From contig ARYC01017045.1 of the NCBI GenBank assembly GCA_000711775.1, positions 16,927 to 80,926 of the forward strand: a stretch of DNA of 64,000 nucleotides, read 5' to 3'. Positions within the stretch are counted from its first letter, which is position 1; each line of letters begins with the position of its first letter. A program made the translations under genes and the position numbers. Source of the stretch: Oxytricha trifallax (lineage: Eukaryota; Ciliophora; Spirotrichea; Sporadotrichida; Oxytrichidae). This document shows positions 23,767 through 37,142 of this stretch, piece after piece. The notes under the pieces were generated by a model, which did no database searches, was not told the DNA's origin, and saw nothing but the letters and a program-made list of their open reading frames with translations.

Positions 23767-25273
23767 AATATAAGGGTCAAGCCCTTTAAATTAAATCCCA
23801 TATCTGTTGTCTTATGACTTTTTAAATTCTTTTAAGATTGATTCCTATCTCTTTTAAATTGGTCACATCAATGTAGCTAAGTCCGGGATGTAGTCTAGTT
23901 TGCTTCTTTCTGTTATGAATTTCTGTATATTAGTTGCCAGTTTTGATAGGTTAGCTCTTAGTTCTATTATATCAATCTGGATATGAGGAAGATTTTTACA
24001 GTTCGCTTCAAATTCTTGGCCAAATTTGCATTGATCTGGTTTACCAAAAGCTTTAGGTTGGTGATATATTAAGAATTAACGAATTAGGCATATATTTAGC
24101 AATCATTTTGGCTCTATAGTATATAGATTTTTAATTACTAGCTATAGCTATTGGCTAAGCGTTTGAGAAATTAATGATTGTTTGCCATAATATTTCGTAT
24201 TTTGTTATCCACTCATCTTGAATTACTTAGAAGTTTGATACTTCTAGGTCATATTTTCTTAAGTCTGTTTAGAAGGGTGGATGATAAAATAGTTTAATTC
24301 TATTTGGGTAGAAAACTCTAAGAAAGGTATCTATTTTCTATATAAAGGTTGCTGCACCCCTCTTGTATAATTCTATCATTTCTTAAATATATATTGTGGC
24401 TTAGCTGATGCTAATATTGGTGTAAGTCTAGTTTGAACTCTTGATAATATATATTGTTGATAGATACTTTAGTATAAGTAGCCATCACTTTTAAATCTGT
24501 TTAATTAAGATGTTTTCTATTCACTATGTACTTCACTTATGACCTCTTCGAAGATTTTGGTTAGGTTATAACTTATATTAGCCCTAAGTATCTAAAATTC
24601 TTCTAGTATTAGGAGAGATTGTAAAAGTCAAATTTATGAGCACTTATATCCATGGATTTGTCGTCGTTGATAACTAATCCACACATTTTGAAATGTTCCC
24701 TGACTTTTTATTTAATGTAATCTACATTGTCTCCTGGATAAAATTTGAAAGCAATGTCATCTGCATAGACTTTCTTATCTTAAGCTTGTATTTAAACTCA
24801 AATTTTCTGATTGAGTTATCGAGTAGCAGGACAAAGAACAGTGGAGAGGTTTTGACCCTTTTTGGTACTCCTCTGCTTATTGAAATATTTGTTCCTTACC
24901 AATATAGATCATAGGTTATAGTAGGTGAATAGTTGTTACTAGTATTTTGTCCCATATGTCTACTTCTTCGTCAGTATGTGTATTGGTTAAGAATTCTGGT
25001 TGGAGTTCATGTTCAGTTTTCTATTCAATTTCTGTGGTGTGATGTATTGGGTACTAAATAGGGGGTCATCCCGAACTTGAGGTGGTGCTTTTGAAGGAAT
25101 TTCTATGGCGTGGTCTAACTCAATTGTCTCATAATCTAGATCCCAAAGCTCCATTCCTTCATCTTCTAGATCCGAATCAATGTAGAATTGGGACGCTGAA
25201 GATTTTAGCGCCCTTTAAGACAGCGGCTAAGGCCGCCATGCACAACATCCTTTTTATTTCGGTTCTAATATAA
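23675..25273 (-). mobile_element. Decayed LINE (non-LTR retrotransposon) with reverse transcriptase
   Basis: The minus strand shows SRGVPKRVKTSPLFFVLLLD, then KVYADDIAFKFYPGDN (the YADD catalytic motif) and GLVINDDKS...NFRYLGL, the order typical of LINE reverse transcriptases. An acidic upstream frame (DSDLEDEGMELWDLDYETIE) precedes it, but most of the fingers domain is missing. The 3' end carries AAAGGGCTTGACCCTTA, a (TA)n tract and TGATCGGGGGTC; the flanking words recur at the end of the element at 28213. Frameshifts are frequent. Confidence 0.7.
23686..23763. repeat. (TA)n microsatellite, 78 bp
   Basis: An uninterrupted AT dinucleotide run within the 3' end of the LINE, between TGATCGGGGGTC and AAAGGGCTTGACCC (minus-strand reading). 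Confidence 0.95.
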
Positions 25274-28212
25274 TAATGTATATAATAAATATGGCTTGTA
25301 ATTGTTTGAATCTTAACCTCAGCGACTTTTGTATCTGATTACGGATATTAAAGTGCTGACTCCTGCTTCAAGTTTATGCGTGTTTAAGTATATCAATAAT
25401 ATTGTAACCTTAATTCTTATTCAAGACATAATGATTTCTGAGTTTCCTATAGTCTAATGTTAGGGGGGGAGGATTTTAAAAATGATCATGATGATTGTAA
25501 TTTAGAGTAATCTATTTTCTAGACAGCAAAAGTAATATTTAAAAGCCTATAATATTCGGTAATGACACGGTTTACTTTAGAAAATTTGTAAATTATTCTA
25601 TCCTAATATCCTTTAGGAAGTGTTAAGTAAGAAGTAAACACAAACACCAAACAACAATTACCCAAAACCAACGTTCAGACATTTGCTAATTAGATAATTG
25701 ATTTTAGCAAATAAATTAACTTGTATAATTGATTATTCCTAAATTTTGATACTTTAGAGTAAAACCTAAACTTAATTGTAGCGGTTTTATCGAGTTAGGT
25801 CAAAAATATTATAATAAGTACACATCAAGATACTAAATTTGACGGAGATTATGTCAAATAATAGTATATTGATGTGAAGAATGAGTTTATAAAAGACTAT
25901 TATAGTATTCAAAGTATTGCTATCAGTACAATTAAAAAATTAGTATAGATATTATTATACTTCATAATTATTTTAAATTCTCTTTTTTAAGAAAATTAAT
26001 ATATATTAAATACAAATTATATTCAATATATAATTTAATATTTTAATCTTGGAGTGGAATAAGATTCATATATTCGTGATTAGCTTGCTTTTATTAAGTT
26101 AATTGAGTTCTAATTAAAACAATTTATTAAAAAACTTAAAACAAAATTATCCAAAGGTTATTTATTGATTAAAAATATATGATAATATGATTATTTACTT
26201 TTGTTTTAACGTTTATTAATTATTTTACATTAAATTTGAGGATATTATAATGATAATTATTTTAAATTTAAAGATATTTAAACTTTATCTATTATTATTA
26301 AAAATTAGTTAGGTTATATTAATATAATAATTACCCTAACTATTTTAATTATAAACAAAAATTTTATCATTTGATGGAGGATAGACTTTGTTAAGACAGA
26401 AGGAACTATAATAATTAGGCAGAAAAGTACATAAACAATTAATGGAGTTGCAGAAGATAAACGAAGATATACTAATTTAATAAAAGAAACACTAATAATA
26501 TACAGTAAAAAAGAGCTATATAATCACTATATAATTTACAATCGAATTTAATGACAACAAAGTCGATTATTATTATATTTGTTTATTTAAAAGATTGATT
26601 AATATAGACAAATTTAGAATAAATTAAACTCCGATGTGCATTTTAGAATAATAAAGATACAACTTTAGCTGTATTTATTAATAATGTTTTTTATGATTCA
26701 TCTCTATCAATGCTGTTTATCCCCATATTTTATGATTAAAATGTTATTATAGTAATTGATCAATTTTGCTATTATTTCCTTCTGATTTAGTCTTATTTAT
26801 TGGTATGTACTTCCAATTTCTCACAGTAATTTCTATTGTATGTCATATTCAAATTAATTCTTTTGGCATTTTCCGATAATTTTATTACAAATTTTAAATG
26901 AATAAATGCATAAATGCTCAATTAGTTCGTTCTGATTCTCCTCACCTTGTTGCCTTTCAGAATCCATACATAAATAGTGCCTTGATCAGTTTCTGTTTAT
27001 AATGCACAAGCATCAATCGTTTCATCATCTATCTTATTTGCTTGTCTGAGATGAGTGGTCTTTCCATAATCATAATAGTCTATAAACTTCAAGATTTTCA
27101 GTGTTGGAATAGATATTTCAAATCTTCATTTTTTAAATCTGATATAAATGAATCATTTTTATCTTCCTTTCACATTATATGGGATTAAATTTGTCACATA
27201 TATTAGTTCTAAAGATAAAATATACTTAATTGTTTTTTACGTTTTCTTTGAAACTAATGTTGTTCTAGTCTATTGCCAGTCTATTTTTCTCATTATGCTA
27301 AGGCTTTTGCCAATTCTTATTAGTGTGATTGACTTTTGATTCTAATTTACTACATCCTATTAAGCTAAAATTGGAATCCTTAATTATTTCCCTTATTACT
27401 TACTAATGCACTATTGACGTTTCAATAATGCATTACCAAAAAATTTAGTACAACAGAACAATCCCTAAGACTACTTCTTATTAATAGGAACAGGATTAAA
27501 TACAATTAAATAGCAGAGTTCAATAAATTGAATATATATTTTACAGGCCATTAGATCCTATCATTATATTTATTTTAGCTAGTGCAATTTGCTATAAGAA
27601 CCTACTAGAATGTAACGGCTTCCGCTTGCTTATTTCATTCACATCATTAAATATAAAAACACCTTAAAATAATATGTATGACAAGCTTTTTCTCTAGTTT
27701 AGTAGATATTGCCAGATACTGCGACTCTATTGCTTGACTCTACAATGCTACTAGTACTCTATGAGGTGTTGACTCTTACAACGATGTTTTACTACAAATT
27801 TCAAATTTATTATTTAATCATAATTTACACCACCTGCAATGGAAGCAATATGTTCAAAATAACATCATCCATTGACATAGTTGAGTAAGTCTGTCTGTTA
27901 TTTTGAAATATGCTTAAAAGCATAATTTAAATAAGTACATATCTATAACAGTTATGATTTAACCATTAAATTATTAATTATTTAAAGTATTTTATCTCTT
28001 GCACTTACATTATAATTACGCCATTAATTTTAAATATATAACTATTATATCTTCATTTTTATATATCATTTTACTGTTAACTTATATACAATCTTCATTT
28101 AATTTCTATTAGTTTCACTAACTAACGAGTTAATCCATTATTTTATAGTCATCTTTTAGAAAAATATTAAAAGCAATGATATTAATAATTAGAACATACT
28201 GAGGTCTCTAGG
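25274..28212. other. AT-rich region, mostly empty
   Basis: No gene is recognised apart from a short coding-like island at 26915-27095. The left part contains AGGGGGGAGG (about 25464), also found at 4042, of unknown meaning. Confidence 0.4.
26915..27095 (-). other. Coding-like island, unknown
   Basis: The minus strand reads YGKTTHLRQANKIDDE, TIDACALQTETDQGTIYVWI and LKGNKVRRIRTN without TGA, in sequence richer in GC than its surroundings. I do not recognise the protein. It may be a macronuclear-destined segment or a mobile-gene remnant. Confidence 0.3.
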
Positions 28213-29460
28213 GACCCCCGATCAAATAAGCATGGTAGCTTGTAAGGGACTAGCCCTTTTTGCTAGTTATAAGAGCTTCTCACCTAGTATACTGAGTCTT
28301 TATCTTCTTTTTTTCTTCTTCTTTGTTTCTCTGAGGTCTGCCTTTTCCTCCTTTACTTTCTGATTTAGATTTTGAACTTGGTCTCCCAAGTCTTAGAATT
28401 GGGTGTCAAAATTTAAACTTAGATTGTAAGTTAAAGTTGTTTGGTTGCTATACTTTCTTTGCATCTTGTGGTGACGAGTTAGATTAAGTCACTTTTTAGA
28501 AAGTAAGCATGCTTTAGAAAGTATTTAACGAAGACTTCCACTTTGTTAAGGTGGTCTTGATAGTCTGAATAGATGGATATGCAACTTAACTCGTTTGCAG
28601 CGACATTCTTCAGAATTTCAATGTTTAGAAGCTTTATGAAAGCTGTTAAGTCTGCAAGTGTATTAATTGCTGAGTCAGTTATTTGTTTAATGCAAGTTTA
28701 GAATGCATTGTCATCCATCTGAACGATTTCTATGAATTTGTTTTGACTTAGATTGACATTTATTGAGGAGATTGCATGTCTTATAATCGTTTCGTATTAG
28801 TTGAAGTTTATTGTATTCATCCATATTGAAATGCATGATTTTCTTGTGTCAAATCTAGTCTTTAATTACGCCATAGAAATGGTTTGCATCTCTTAGAAGG
28901 ATCCAAGATAATATTAATTAATTTATTAAATATTTTAATTTTAGTTAGGATCCATATTTAGGACTAATTATTAATTTTTGATTTCATATTAATCATCTAT
29001 TTAGTACTAATATAATTCAGATGACGTCTTTGACGTCATCTGAATTCTGGACAGGTTCGGGCTTTAGGGAAGCTATAATAGTTAATGGCTTCCATCTATT
29101 CTTCTGTGATTTTCTCTTAGTAGTATGTGAGTTAGCTTGAGCTCTCTGAATATGAGCTTTCTAAGTCATATTCGTTATATCTCTATTTTTCTTGAACAGA
29201 GCTCCAGTCATCCTCGTTGTATGAGGTTGGCGTTCTTATCAAGTATATGGGGTTGATCTATTGTATAGTAGCAATCTTAGCTACTACTTATTGAGTTTTC
29301 TTTTGGCTCGGGTCCTCATGGAGGTGAAGCTAGTTTTTCTATAGTTAATGAATCTTGAGCTCTTGAGAGTTGTTGTTAGGGTTTTGTAGAAGCCTGCTAG
29401 AGTTTTATGTATTTTTCATTAATAGAAGCAAGTCTTAACATCTGAAAAAGTTGTTGTGTC
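28213..29460 (-). mobile_element. Second LINE-like element, decayed
   Basis: The 3' end (minus strand) is AAAGGGCTAGTCCCTTA...TTTGATCGGGGGTC, matching the end of the LINE at 23675. Upstream are two readable blocks. The first is MNTINFNQYETIIRHAISS...LADLTAFIKLLNIEILKN...HAYFLKSDL with a Lys-rich tail (LRETKKKKKRR). The second, farther upstream, reads YNEDDWSSVQEKQRYNEYD. No reverse transcriptase motif was seen, so this may be an ORF1 region or a non-autonomous copy. About 110 bp of AT-rich sequence at 28905-29046 separates the blocks. Confidence 0.4.
29014..29046. repeat. Perfect 15-bp hairpin with TTT loop
   Basis: AATTCAGATGACGTC, TTT, GACGTCATCTGAATT. It sits at one edge of an AT-rich interruption in the LINE-like element. 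Its GACGTC core also occurs in the tandem repeats of the element at 53725. Confidence 0.9.
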
Positions 29461-30747
29461 CATAAGTCTACCTATTCACATTTGTTTTCACTTTCAAATT
29501 GGATTTTTTTAGTTAAATTTGCAACAAGTTTACTATTGAAAATCCTTTTCTGATAATTTTCCTAGCTAGGAAGGTGTCAATTTCTAAAATGTGAAGACCC
29601 CATTAATTTTTGTTTAATAATATAATGTATATGGCATATTATGTTAGGTGTTAGAATTCATTATTTTCTAAGTCATTTTAGATGATGTCCCTTTGTGTTT
29701 TCCTCAGTATACTGATTCTGTGTTTTTTATTTAATACTCTTAAAAAATTATTATTTATTAACTCATGCTTACTCACTTAGTGGGAATTGCTCTATACGTT
29801 TAAGACTTAAAATGACTTGTTCTTCATTTATTATAATTTAAGAACATACAAGATTAAAAATAATTTGTTAATGTAGAATAATTTAACTTGATGAATTATT
29901 TATACACATCAATATTTATTGATATTTAAACCATTTCTTATAACTTTATTTTATTTTAAAGTCTAAATCATAAATGTTACGAAATAATGAAATTGAGTTA
30001 AGCACAAGCAAAGTAAACAAATCGTCAATGACTCATTTATGAATATAATATCAATGATTCCATTAATTAATAAACCTGAATCGTATTGGATCTTCACACA
30101 TAATTATTCAAGGTAATTCTTTAAACTTAAGCACCAAAGAGTGAATTTATGGAAGCTCTAACTATTACGATCATTATAGACAGCTAATAATTGTGTTTTC
30201 TGTGGAATTATAGCTTCAGATTTAATATATCAGGCGATATATAAGCAGATAAACTTAAAAATCTTTAAAAATAGTATATTTATTCAAGAATTTTGGATTT
30301 ATCTGCTATTTTTACTAAGCCTTGCCTTGAATAGTCTCCTAGAGCGCCGGCAATGATATTATAAACACGCCAGGCTAGCGCTGTACAAGGACTATATCGA
30401 TGATTACGAGCAAGAGTAGCAAACATAGAGACTTGGAAGATAGGCATTCTAAGAAGTAATTGCCATATAGGATGACGCTAAAGATCATTATAAAGTAAGT
30501 ATTATATTAGCTTAACTTTATGAGAGTTGGCGTATCAGCTCAATTATAAATTGCAATATGGTAGAACAATAATGTTTTAGCTTTATAAATAAATCTTCTA
30601 GATTATATAATAATTAGAGAAATAGGATTCATTAATTTTTTATAACCAAAGCCAAAGAGCAATATTAATTGTTTCTCGAATCTTCTTTAGATTTAACTAT
30701 GCTGAGTTTTGAAATATTTCCTTATGTCAAAATTATATTGATATTTA

Positions 30748-30784
<37 letters not shown>

Positions 30785-32682
30785 AAACAAGATAGACCAT
30801 GCTAAATAGGTGAGAATAACAATTGCTTACATATCAGAAGAAACATAGGAAATATTCAGCATTAGCTAGAATTGCACGATATTACAAATTCAAGCTGTAC
30901 GGGATACACTGACCAAACCAATTCAGATTTCAATGATAGCAGTGAATTACTCGTTTATATATTTTCTTTAAAGCTATGTATTTAAATGTAAATGTATATT
31001 CAGTTGGCAATACTACATAAAATAATTATAAATAGTAACTATTTAATGAAATGAAAGAAACTATAACTTTCAAGCATAGCTTTATAAGATATAATATCAT
31101 TTAGTTTAAGATTGTAAACATACACATAGAGTAACTACACACCAGATAATGAGAAAGCAGTAAATAACACGATATTAATGTTTGAAACACAATATTAACC
31201 TTATTAGAAAGTAAAACAGTTAAATAAATGTATTTTAAATCAAGAATATCATATACTTTATAATAGATGAAGAATTAAGGAGAAGTTACTTTATATTTAT
31301 TGACATATATGAGAAGCTTCAGAATTATCTACTTCATATTGCAGTGAGACTCCATTCACTCAATAAACACTAGCAGTCTTTTATTTAATGTAATTTTCTT
31401 GTTTGCTTCTCTTCTTAACTTCAAAGTTATAGCACTACAAATTCAAGTTTAAATGTACTCTACCACCACTAATTATTTGGTATAGAGAGGCTTAAAAGAT
31501 ATTGATTTATTTAAATAGCAAGATAATAAAGGGATGTTTCTGCAGTTAGAATGATTTAATCACACATAAACAATATTTATAATTATAGCAATATGATAGC
31601 AGCAACTTGCGAAAATAGAAGTTACTGAAAGTGAGTGACAAAGAGAAGGTAGCATCAGTGGAAGATAATTCAGTGGGAATATTATTATGAAATCTTATGT
31701 AACTCCCTCAGCAAGTTAAACAATATAACTAGCATATCAACTTAAACAACTTCATTGCTTCAATTGAGATGCCTAGTACTTCAAATGTTATTAATGAGGA
31801 TACACAGATTAATCAGAGGAATGCATAGAGAGTTCTACTTTCATCAGAATTAATGGGCTGCTTATGCGCTAACAACAATTAATTGAATTTAAGTCGTCCT
31901 GAAGATATAATAAATGAATGTATATATATATTAAAATATTTAAATTCATCTAACTTATGTAATAACAAATAATCAATCATTATAATTGGTTTATTATTTG
32001 CAAGACCACATAATTATTATCAAAAAAGCAGGAAATAAGTTGCTTTTAATTCTGAAGCTATGCTTTAAATTAGAGTTTATTATTAAACTACAAATAGTCT
32101 TTACCATTTATTCGCTTGAAAACACTACTTATTAAACAGCTTCACAAAAGATATACATTCAATTTAGTAAACATAATATGCTATTTAAGTAAATATAATA
32201 TTAAAATTTAAAATAAAAGGTAAAATACTTAGGGAAAAGCTGATAAAGACCACATTTGCTGATTGGTTAATTAATTAAATATCATAAAACAAAATATGAC
32301 AAGATAGTGTTGAAAAAAAGAATAAAAATTAGAGTAATGAAATAGATAAAAGAGATGTTAAATCTCAGATTTAACTATATTCTAACAATATTTTATTATA
32401 TTGAAGAAGATCTACTAGAATCTTGAAAATAAATAACTTTATTAAAGAACTCATTGATATTAATGATTTCATTAAAAACTGGATATATAAATAATTATTA
32501 ATATTATTGACATTAAATCAATAAAATGTAACTGAAAATATATAATAAAATATAAAATATATTAATGCTTATGAGTTAACTATAATAAAGCAATGTCTAT
32601 TCATGAAATAATATTTTAAATTGAAAGATTGTTATAAATAATTCAAATACTTTTATGTATATACAAGAAGGTATAAAATAGT
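29461..32682. other. AT-rich region, mostly empty
   Basis: Contains a (TA)n tract at about 30755-30781 and one coding-like island at 30350-30482. Nothing else is supported. The right half of the multi-gene element would be expected here if copy 2 were complete, but it is absent. Confidence 0.4.
30350..30482 (+). other. Coding-like island followed by possible splice donor
   Basis: The plus strand reads KHARLALYKDYIDDYEQEQ, QTQRLGRQAFQEV and IAIQDDAKDHYK, then GTAAGTATTATATTAG. The GC content and charge pattern suggest real coding sequence, perhaps an exon or macronuclear segment. The family is not recognised. Confidence 0.35.
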
Positions 32683-33650
32683 TCACTGTATATATTGGGG
32701 CAATTCATTACCAAAAGGATGTCCAACCTGATCTAAAAATTGTGAGGTCTGGCGAAAATTTCAAGATTTATCTTATCTAGGCACATTTTCTACACGAAAC
32801 TGTAAATCTCCTATGGCTTTTAGGAATGCTCTCTTACTGGAGCTACAATAACGTTTTTTGCTCTGTGATAAGATACTATGTCATCAACATTACCCTTTCT
32901 TGCTATGATGAATTTCTTGGAGTTATGTGCTGTGTAAAAGCCCTAGCCGCAGTGTATCTGGCCTGTTTTATTCAATTTCAGCCACATGTCATCGACTTCC
33001 TCATAACCATTCTTTATAATGAATCTTTAGGCTAGCTCCCTTTTTTTGTTGACTACCCAAATAATAAGAATACCTCTCTCTTAAACGAGGTGGATAGACA
33101 TGTCCAGGAAATGTTAATCAGAAACGGTATCGTAAGGTAACTCCAGCTTTATTCTTCAAGCAGTGTCCATCATTACAACTTTATAAAATCTTCCATACCT
33201 TTGTGAGCAATCTTAAGCAATGTCCTACCACATTTCCAAGTCATTAATATATCCCCAGAAGATCACTGGGCTTGTTAATATTTTTTTTGTGATTACTCTC
33301 AGCCTTTTCTTCATCGCTATAAGTTCGAAGTTCTTGTAGATTCTGATTTATATTATCTAATTTCCTTTGTAAATTTCATTCTTTTTCTGTTATTTAATCT
33401 TTTCCTTGATTATGTTAGTCTTAACTGGTTTTAATTTGCAAATTTTGAGATGGCAAGTGCAATTATAGCTTCTGCTGGATTCTTTCTTACAGTAAATGCA
33501 GGTGGTCAAGATTTTTTTCTCCCAATCTCTTCTCATTTTGTGTTTCTCCTTATGCTTTTTATGCCTTTGTGACTTCAAAGAGTTGGGCGTTTCATAAAAT
33601 TTTTCACAGCAGTTGCAGTATATCCTCTCTGTGTCATCAATAATTGGCAA
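32683..33650 (-). pseudogene. Zinc-finger MT-A70 adenine methyltransferase, copy 2
   Basis: ATG at 33650. The N-terminus has two Cys-rich units (IYCNCCEKFYETPNSLKSQ then CIYCKKESSRSYNCTCH). The methyltransferase core follows: VMMDTA-stop-RIKLELPYDT, VQERGILIIWVVNKKREL, NGYEEVDDMWLKLNKTGQ, GQGFYTAHNSKKFIIARKGN, NVIVAPVREHSQKPQEIYSF and LEIFARPHN, ending LPQYIQ at TGA 32683. The catalytic DPPW has become D-T-A-stop, so this copy is dead. Two extra T in T-runs near the end shift the frame. The homologue at 9985-10832 keeps DPPW. Confidence 0.85.
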
Positions 33651-34368
33651 GTAATTTCTCTTGCCTTACATCCTAATACTAAAGTTAAAATATTTATTAT
33701 TCTTAAATTAACTTTAAAGTTGAAATCTTTTAAGTCCACACATACTAGAGAGTTGAATATTTAAAAATTAGCATTTTGTACCCCTTTTGAAATGAAATAA
33801 GTTTTGTATATTTTCTAATTTTTCTATTTTTTCTACTAATTTGTTTAAGCTTCATCTCAATCCATTAAGTCGACCATTCATGTTATTGTTTTACTTTGAG
33901 TAATTTTTTATTAATATATTATTCTATTTTTATTAAAAATAGAATATAATGTTATAAATTAAAATGCAACTCATAACATCAAAAATCTAGTGATGTTCAA
34001 GAATAATATAAATAAAAAGTATAAAAATGAGGGTAAGTTAGAATTGTTACATAAAACCATTTCATATATTATTGCGACATTAGCTATTATATTAAATGTA
34101 AATAGAAGTGATAAAGACTATTTAAACAAAGTCTTAAGATTTATAAAGTAAAGTCTAAAATGGGGTTCATTTTGTACATAATTTTATATAAATTTAATTT
34201 ATTAATAATAGTTGGAAGTATATTCAAATATAACCCAAACATTTTAAGTAGCATTATGATAGATTAAAATTATAAAATTTAGTTTTTGTTTTTAAAAGAT
34301 CAATACAACTAACTTAATATATTATTTAATTTTATTTGTATTGCTTTAAATATGTGGTTATAAATATA
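33651..34368. other. AT-rich spacer
   Basis: No gene seen. AATATA at 34363-34368 is the left target duplication of the foldback element that follows. Confidence 0.4.
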
Positions 34369-35936
34369 TGTTCTGACCGAGGACCGCCCCCCCCTACCCC
34401 CCTCCCCCCCCATGAAAAATATTCTGACCCTCCTCCCCTCCCCCCCTTTTTACAATAAAATTTTTCAAATTATATGAAAAACATATTCTAATGCTTTGAA
34501 TCATGATCTATCTAAAAAAAATCTTGACCTGCGGGCAGCTACTGTTATTTATTATTATATTTGATAAGCTTCACTACGTCCGTCGACCTTTTTTTGATAC
34601 ATGCTTGTATAGGAAAATATTAAAAATAAATTTTATTTTTGAGTGTCATTATTTTAATTTTTATTATATCTATTAATATAAACGAACCCAAATTCTATTT
34701 AATAATTTTTTATATCTACAATCGTCTTTATTGGGCATAATACTTTAAAATTATATAATAAACATTTACACTTTTGTAAATATTTGTCTTATCATATCTT
34801 AATTAATTATGAAAATAATATATTAAAAATTAAACAATATCTAATTATTTTATATAATATTTTAATGATTTACAATAGTTGATTAATTTTCTTAATCATT
34901 TAATATAAATATGATTATACCTTTTATCAAAGGTTTTTATTTTTCAAATTCATTTATAATTTTATAAGTTCAATTTCTCAAAATATCACAAGAAAAAAAT
35001 AATAGAATTGAGATTTAGCAAACAATAGTAGCTCTATAGATTAGAGTTTGTTCAGTTTGAAAAAATAGTCAATTAAATCTCTCATTATCTTTCCAAATAA
35101 AGTTTTTAAATCCTGTTTAAAACATATTAAGTTTATTTAGAAATTAACAGAAAAAAAAACGAGTAAGTATTAAATAATGATTAATAGATAAGGCTTATTT
35201 TTTCTATAAGTTTGAGGCATTATATAATCTTTAAGATTTAGAGTTAGTATTTGTAACTGATTTTATCCAAGATAAGATAAAGAAGAATTATAATTTTTAA
35301 TGAGATGAGTTGTGTATGGACCCTAAAAATGAAGTAATTTATATAAATTATAAAAAATGAATTTAATTAATAGTGTGTTAATGAAATGGCTAAGCTATCT
35401 TACTAAAATATAAAATGAACTCATTGAATTAAAAATTCTAACTTGTATAAAATAATTTAATTAAAAATTTTCTCTTAAACTATTTAAAAAAAATTTTATA
35501 ATTAATTAAGATATGATAGGACAAATATTTACAAAAGTGTAAATGTTTATTATATAATTTTAAAGTATTATGCCCAATAAAGACGATTGTAGATATAAAA
35601 AATAATTAAATAGAATTTGGGTTCGTTTATATTAATAGATATAATAAAAATTAAAATAATGACACTCAAAAATAAAATTTATTTTTAATATTTTCCTATA
35701 CAAGCATGTATCAAAAAAAGGTCGACGGACGTAGTGAAGCTTATCAAATATAATAATAAATAACAGTAGCTGCCCGCAGGTCAAGATTTTTTTTAGATAG
35801 ATCATGATTCAAAGCATTAGAATATGTTTTTCATATAATTTGAAAAATTTTATTGTAAAAAGGGGGGGAGGGGGGGAGGTCATAAAATTTTTATGGGGGG
35901 GGAGGGGGGGTTCGGGGGGGGGTCTCGGTCAGAACA
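34369..35936. mobile_element. C-rich foldback element FB-1, 6-bp target duplication
   Basis: The left end is TGTTCTGACCGAGGACCGCC and the right end is GGGTCTCGGTCAGAACA. AATATA flanks both sides (34363-34368, 35937-35942). The arms of ~440 bp are inverted repeats beginning with long C/G tracts. They contain CACTACGTCCGTCGACCTTTT, also present in FB-3. The ~690-bp centre is AT-rich and non-coding. Confidence 0.9.
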
Positions 35937-36262
35937 AATATATATTATAATCATAAATTATAAAAATAATTTTAAGTAAGTCTATTGCAAAAAGTGAATA
36001 TAAACTATTGCTTTAACTTAAACTTTATTAATTTAATAAAGCTGAAGAATATCATACTAATTAAGAGTAAATAAAATAATTCAATACCATAAACACAATT
36101 GTTTTTATGAATTTGATTTATTGTTTCTGATGAATATAAATTTTACTAGACTTTGTTGAATTTTAGCTTAATAGACAAATACTTTGAGCAGTAATAAATT
36201 TTATAATTAGAAATATTTATCGAATTTTAAATTAAATAATCTATTATTTAGGCCTACTAGAG

Positions 36263-37001
36263 ATGGAGAGTAGCCTAGCGAGAGCATATGACACCTGAGA
36301 GCTCTAACAAAAGTTCACGTCCAAGATAGACTGGATTACTTTTCTCAGATATAATAGTAATTTTATCAATATGTATAATTCTTTTAGAGGGATATTACCT
36401 CCCGCCTGATAAATAAATATCGATGAGATTTATTAAAGACTTTCTCGCTGGGAAAAAAAAGAACTACTCAAGAGTGCTCATGTTTAAGCATTCAATATGT
36501 CATACTATGAGGAGCTCTCCGTGAAAAATATTTTCGATTAGACTAAGGAAGACACGCAAATCATGAGATTCATAAACTATTATGACAACTAGAAAATCCT
36601 TCATGAAAGAAAGTACATTTACGGTGTCTTCGGCACCCAATGGCAAACTACATCAGTATGCTTATTAAGCATGCGAATAGGATAAGGTGTGTTAAGGAAG
36701 CTGAAGAGGACAAGAAAGATAAAATTTATATAAGGGAAGACATATTTAAGAAGCTCGAGATAGAGCCATTCTTCTCAAGTAAGTAACATTTATAATAATT
36801 ATATTTATTTTATAGACTAAGGGCAAAACACTGTCACTATTAAAATTCAAATCTAAGCCTAGAGCTCAATGAAAGCAAAGATAGTATCATGATATATCCC
36901 AAACCTTTGAGTAATTAAAAATAACTGCGGAAGGACATGGATCAAAGAATATCATGAGGAAGGAAGACGAGGATGTGAAAGATGTTCAGCCTAAGTACCG
37001 G
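36263..37001 (+). pseudogene. YYEE, copy 2, split by TBE C (continues at 42387-42407)
   Basis: ATG at 36263 reads MESSLARAYDT, then SKIDWITFLRYNS, MRFIKDFLAGKKK, MSYYEELSVKNIF, QKILHERKYIYGVFGTQ, IKHANRIRCVKEAEED and KKLEIEPFFSS. These align along the length of the intact gene at 8073-8793. A 37-nt intron (about 36780-36816, GTAAGTAAC...TTTATAG) is in the same place. A TGA stands where copy 1 has AGG (Arg), and there are frameshifts. The gene is interrupted at ATT 37002 by TBE C. Reading across the removed TBE gives VQPKYRIGEEEMQ and TGA at 42405. Confidence 0.7.
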
Positions 37002-37142
37002 ATTCAAAACCCTAAAACTCTTTCAGTAGTTTGATTGAATTTTTGATTGATAAAAGTAGACTATAAAGGCATACTTTATTAGGGTTTTAATAGGGTTTAT
37101 GTAGGGGTTTTATGTTTAAATATTAGTAATTTAAGTGAGTAT

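Noticed and set aside
34378-34450. C-rich tracts as somatic telomere or telomere-addition sites
   Set aside because: The tracts lack the C4A4 period and sit at the ends of foldback elements with 6-bp duplications.
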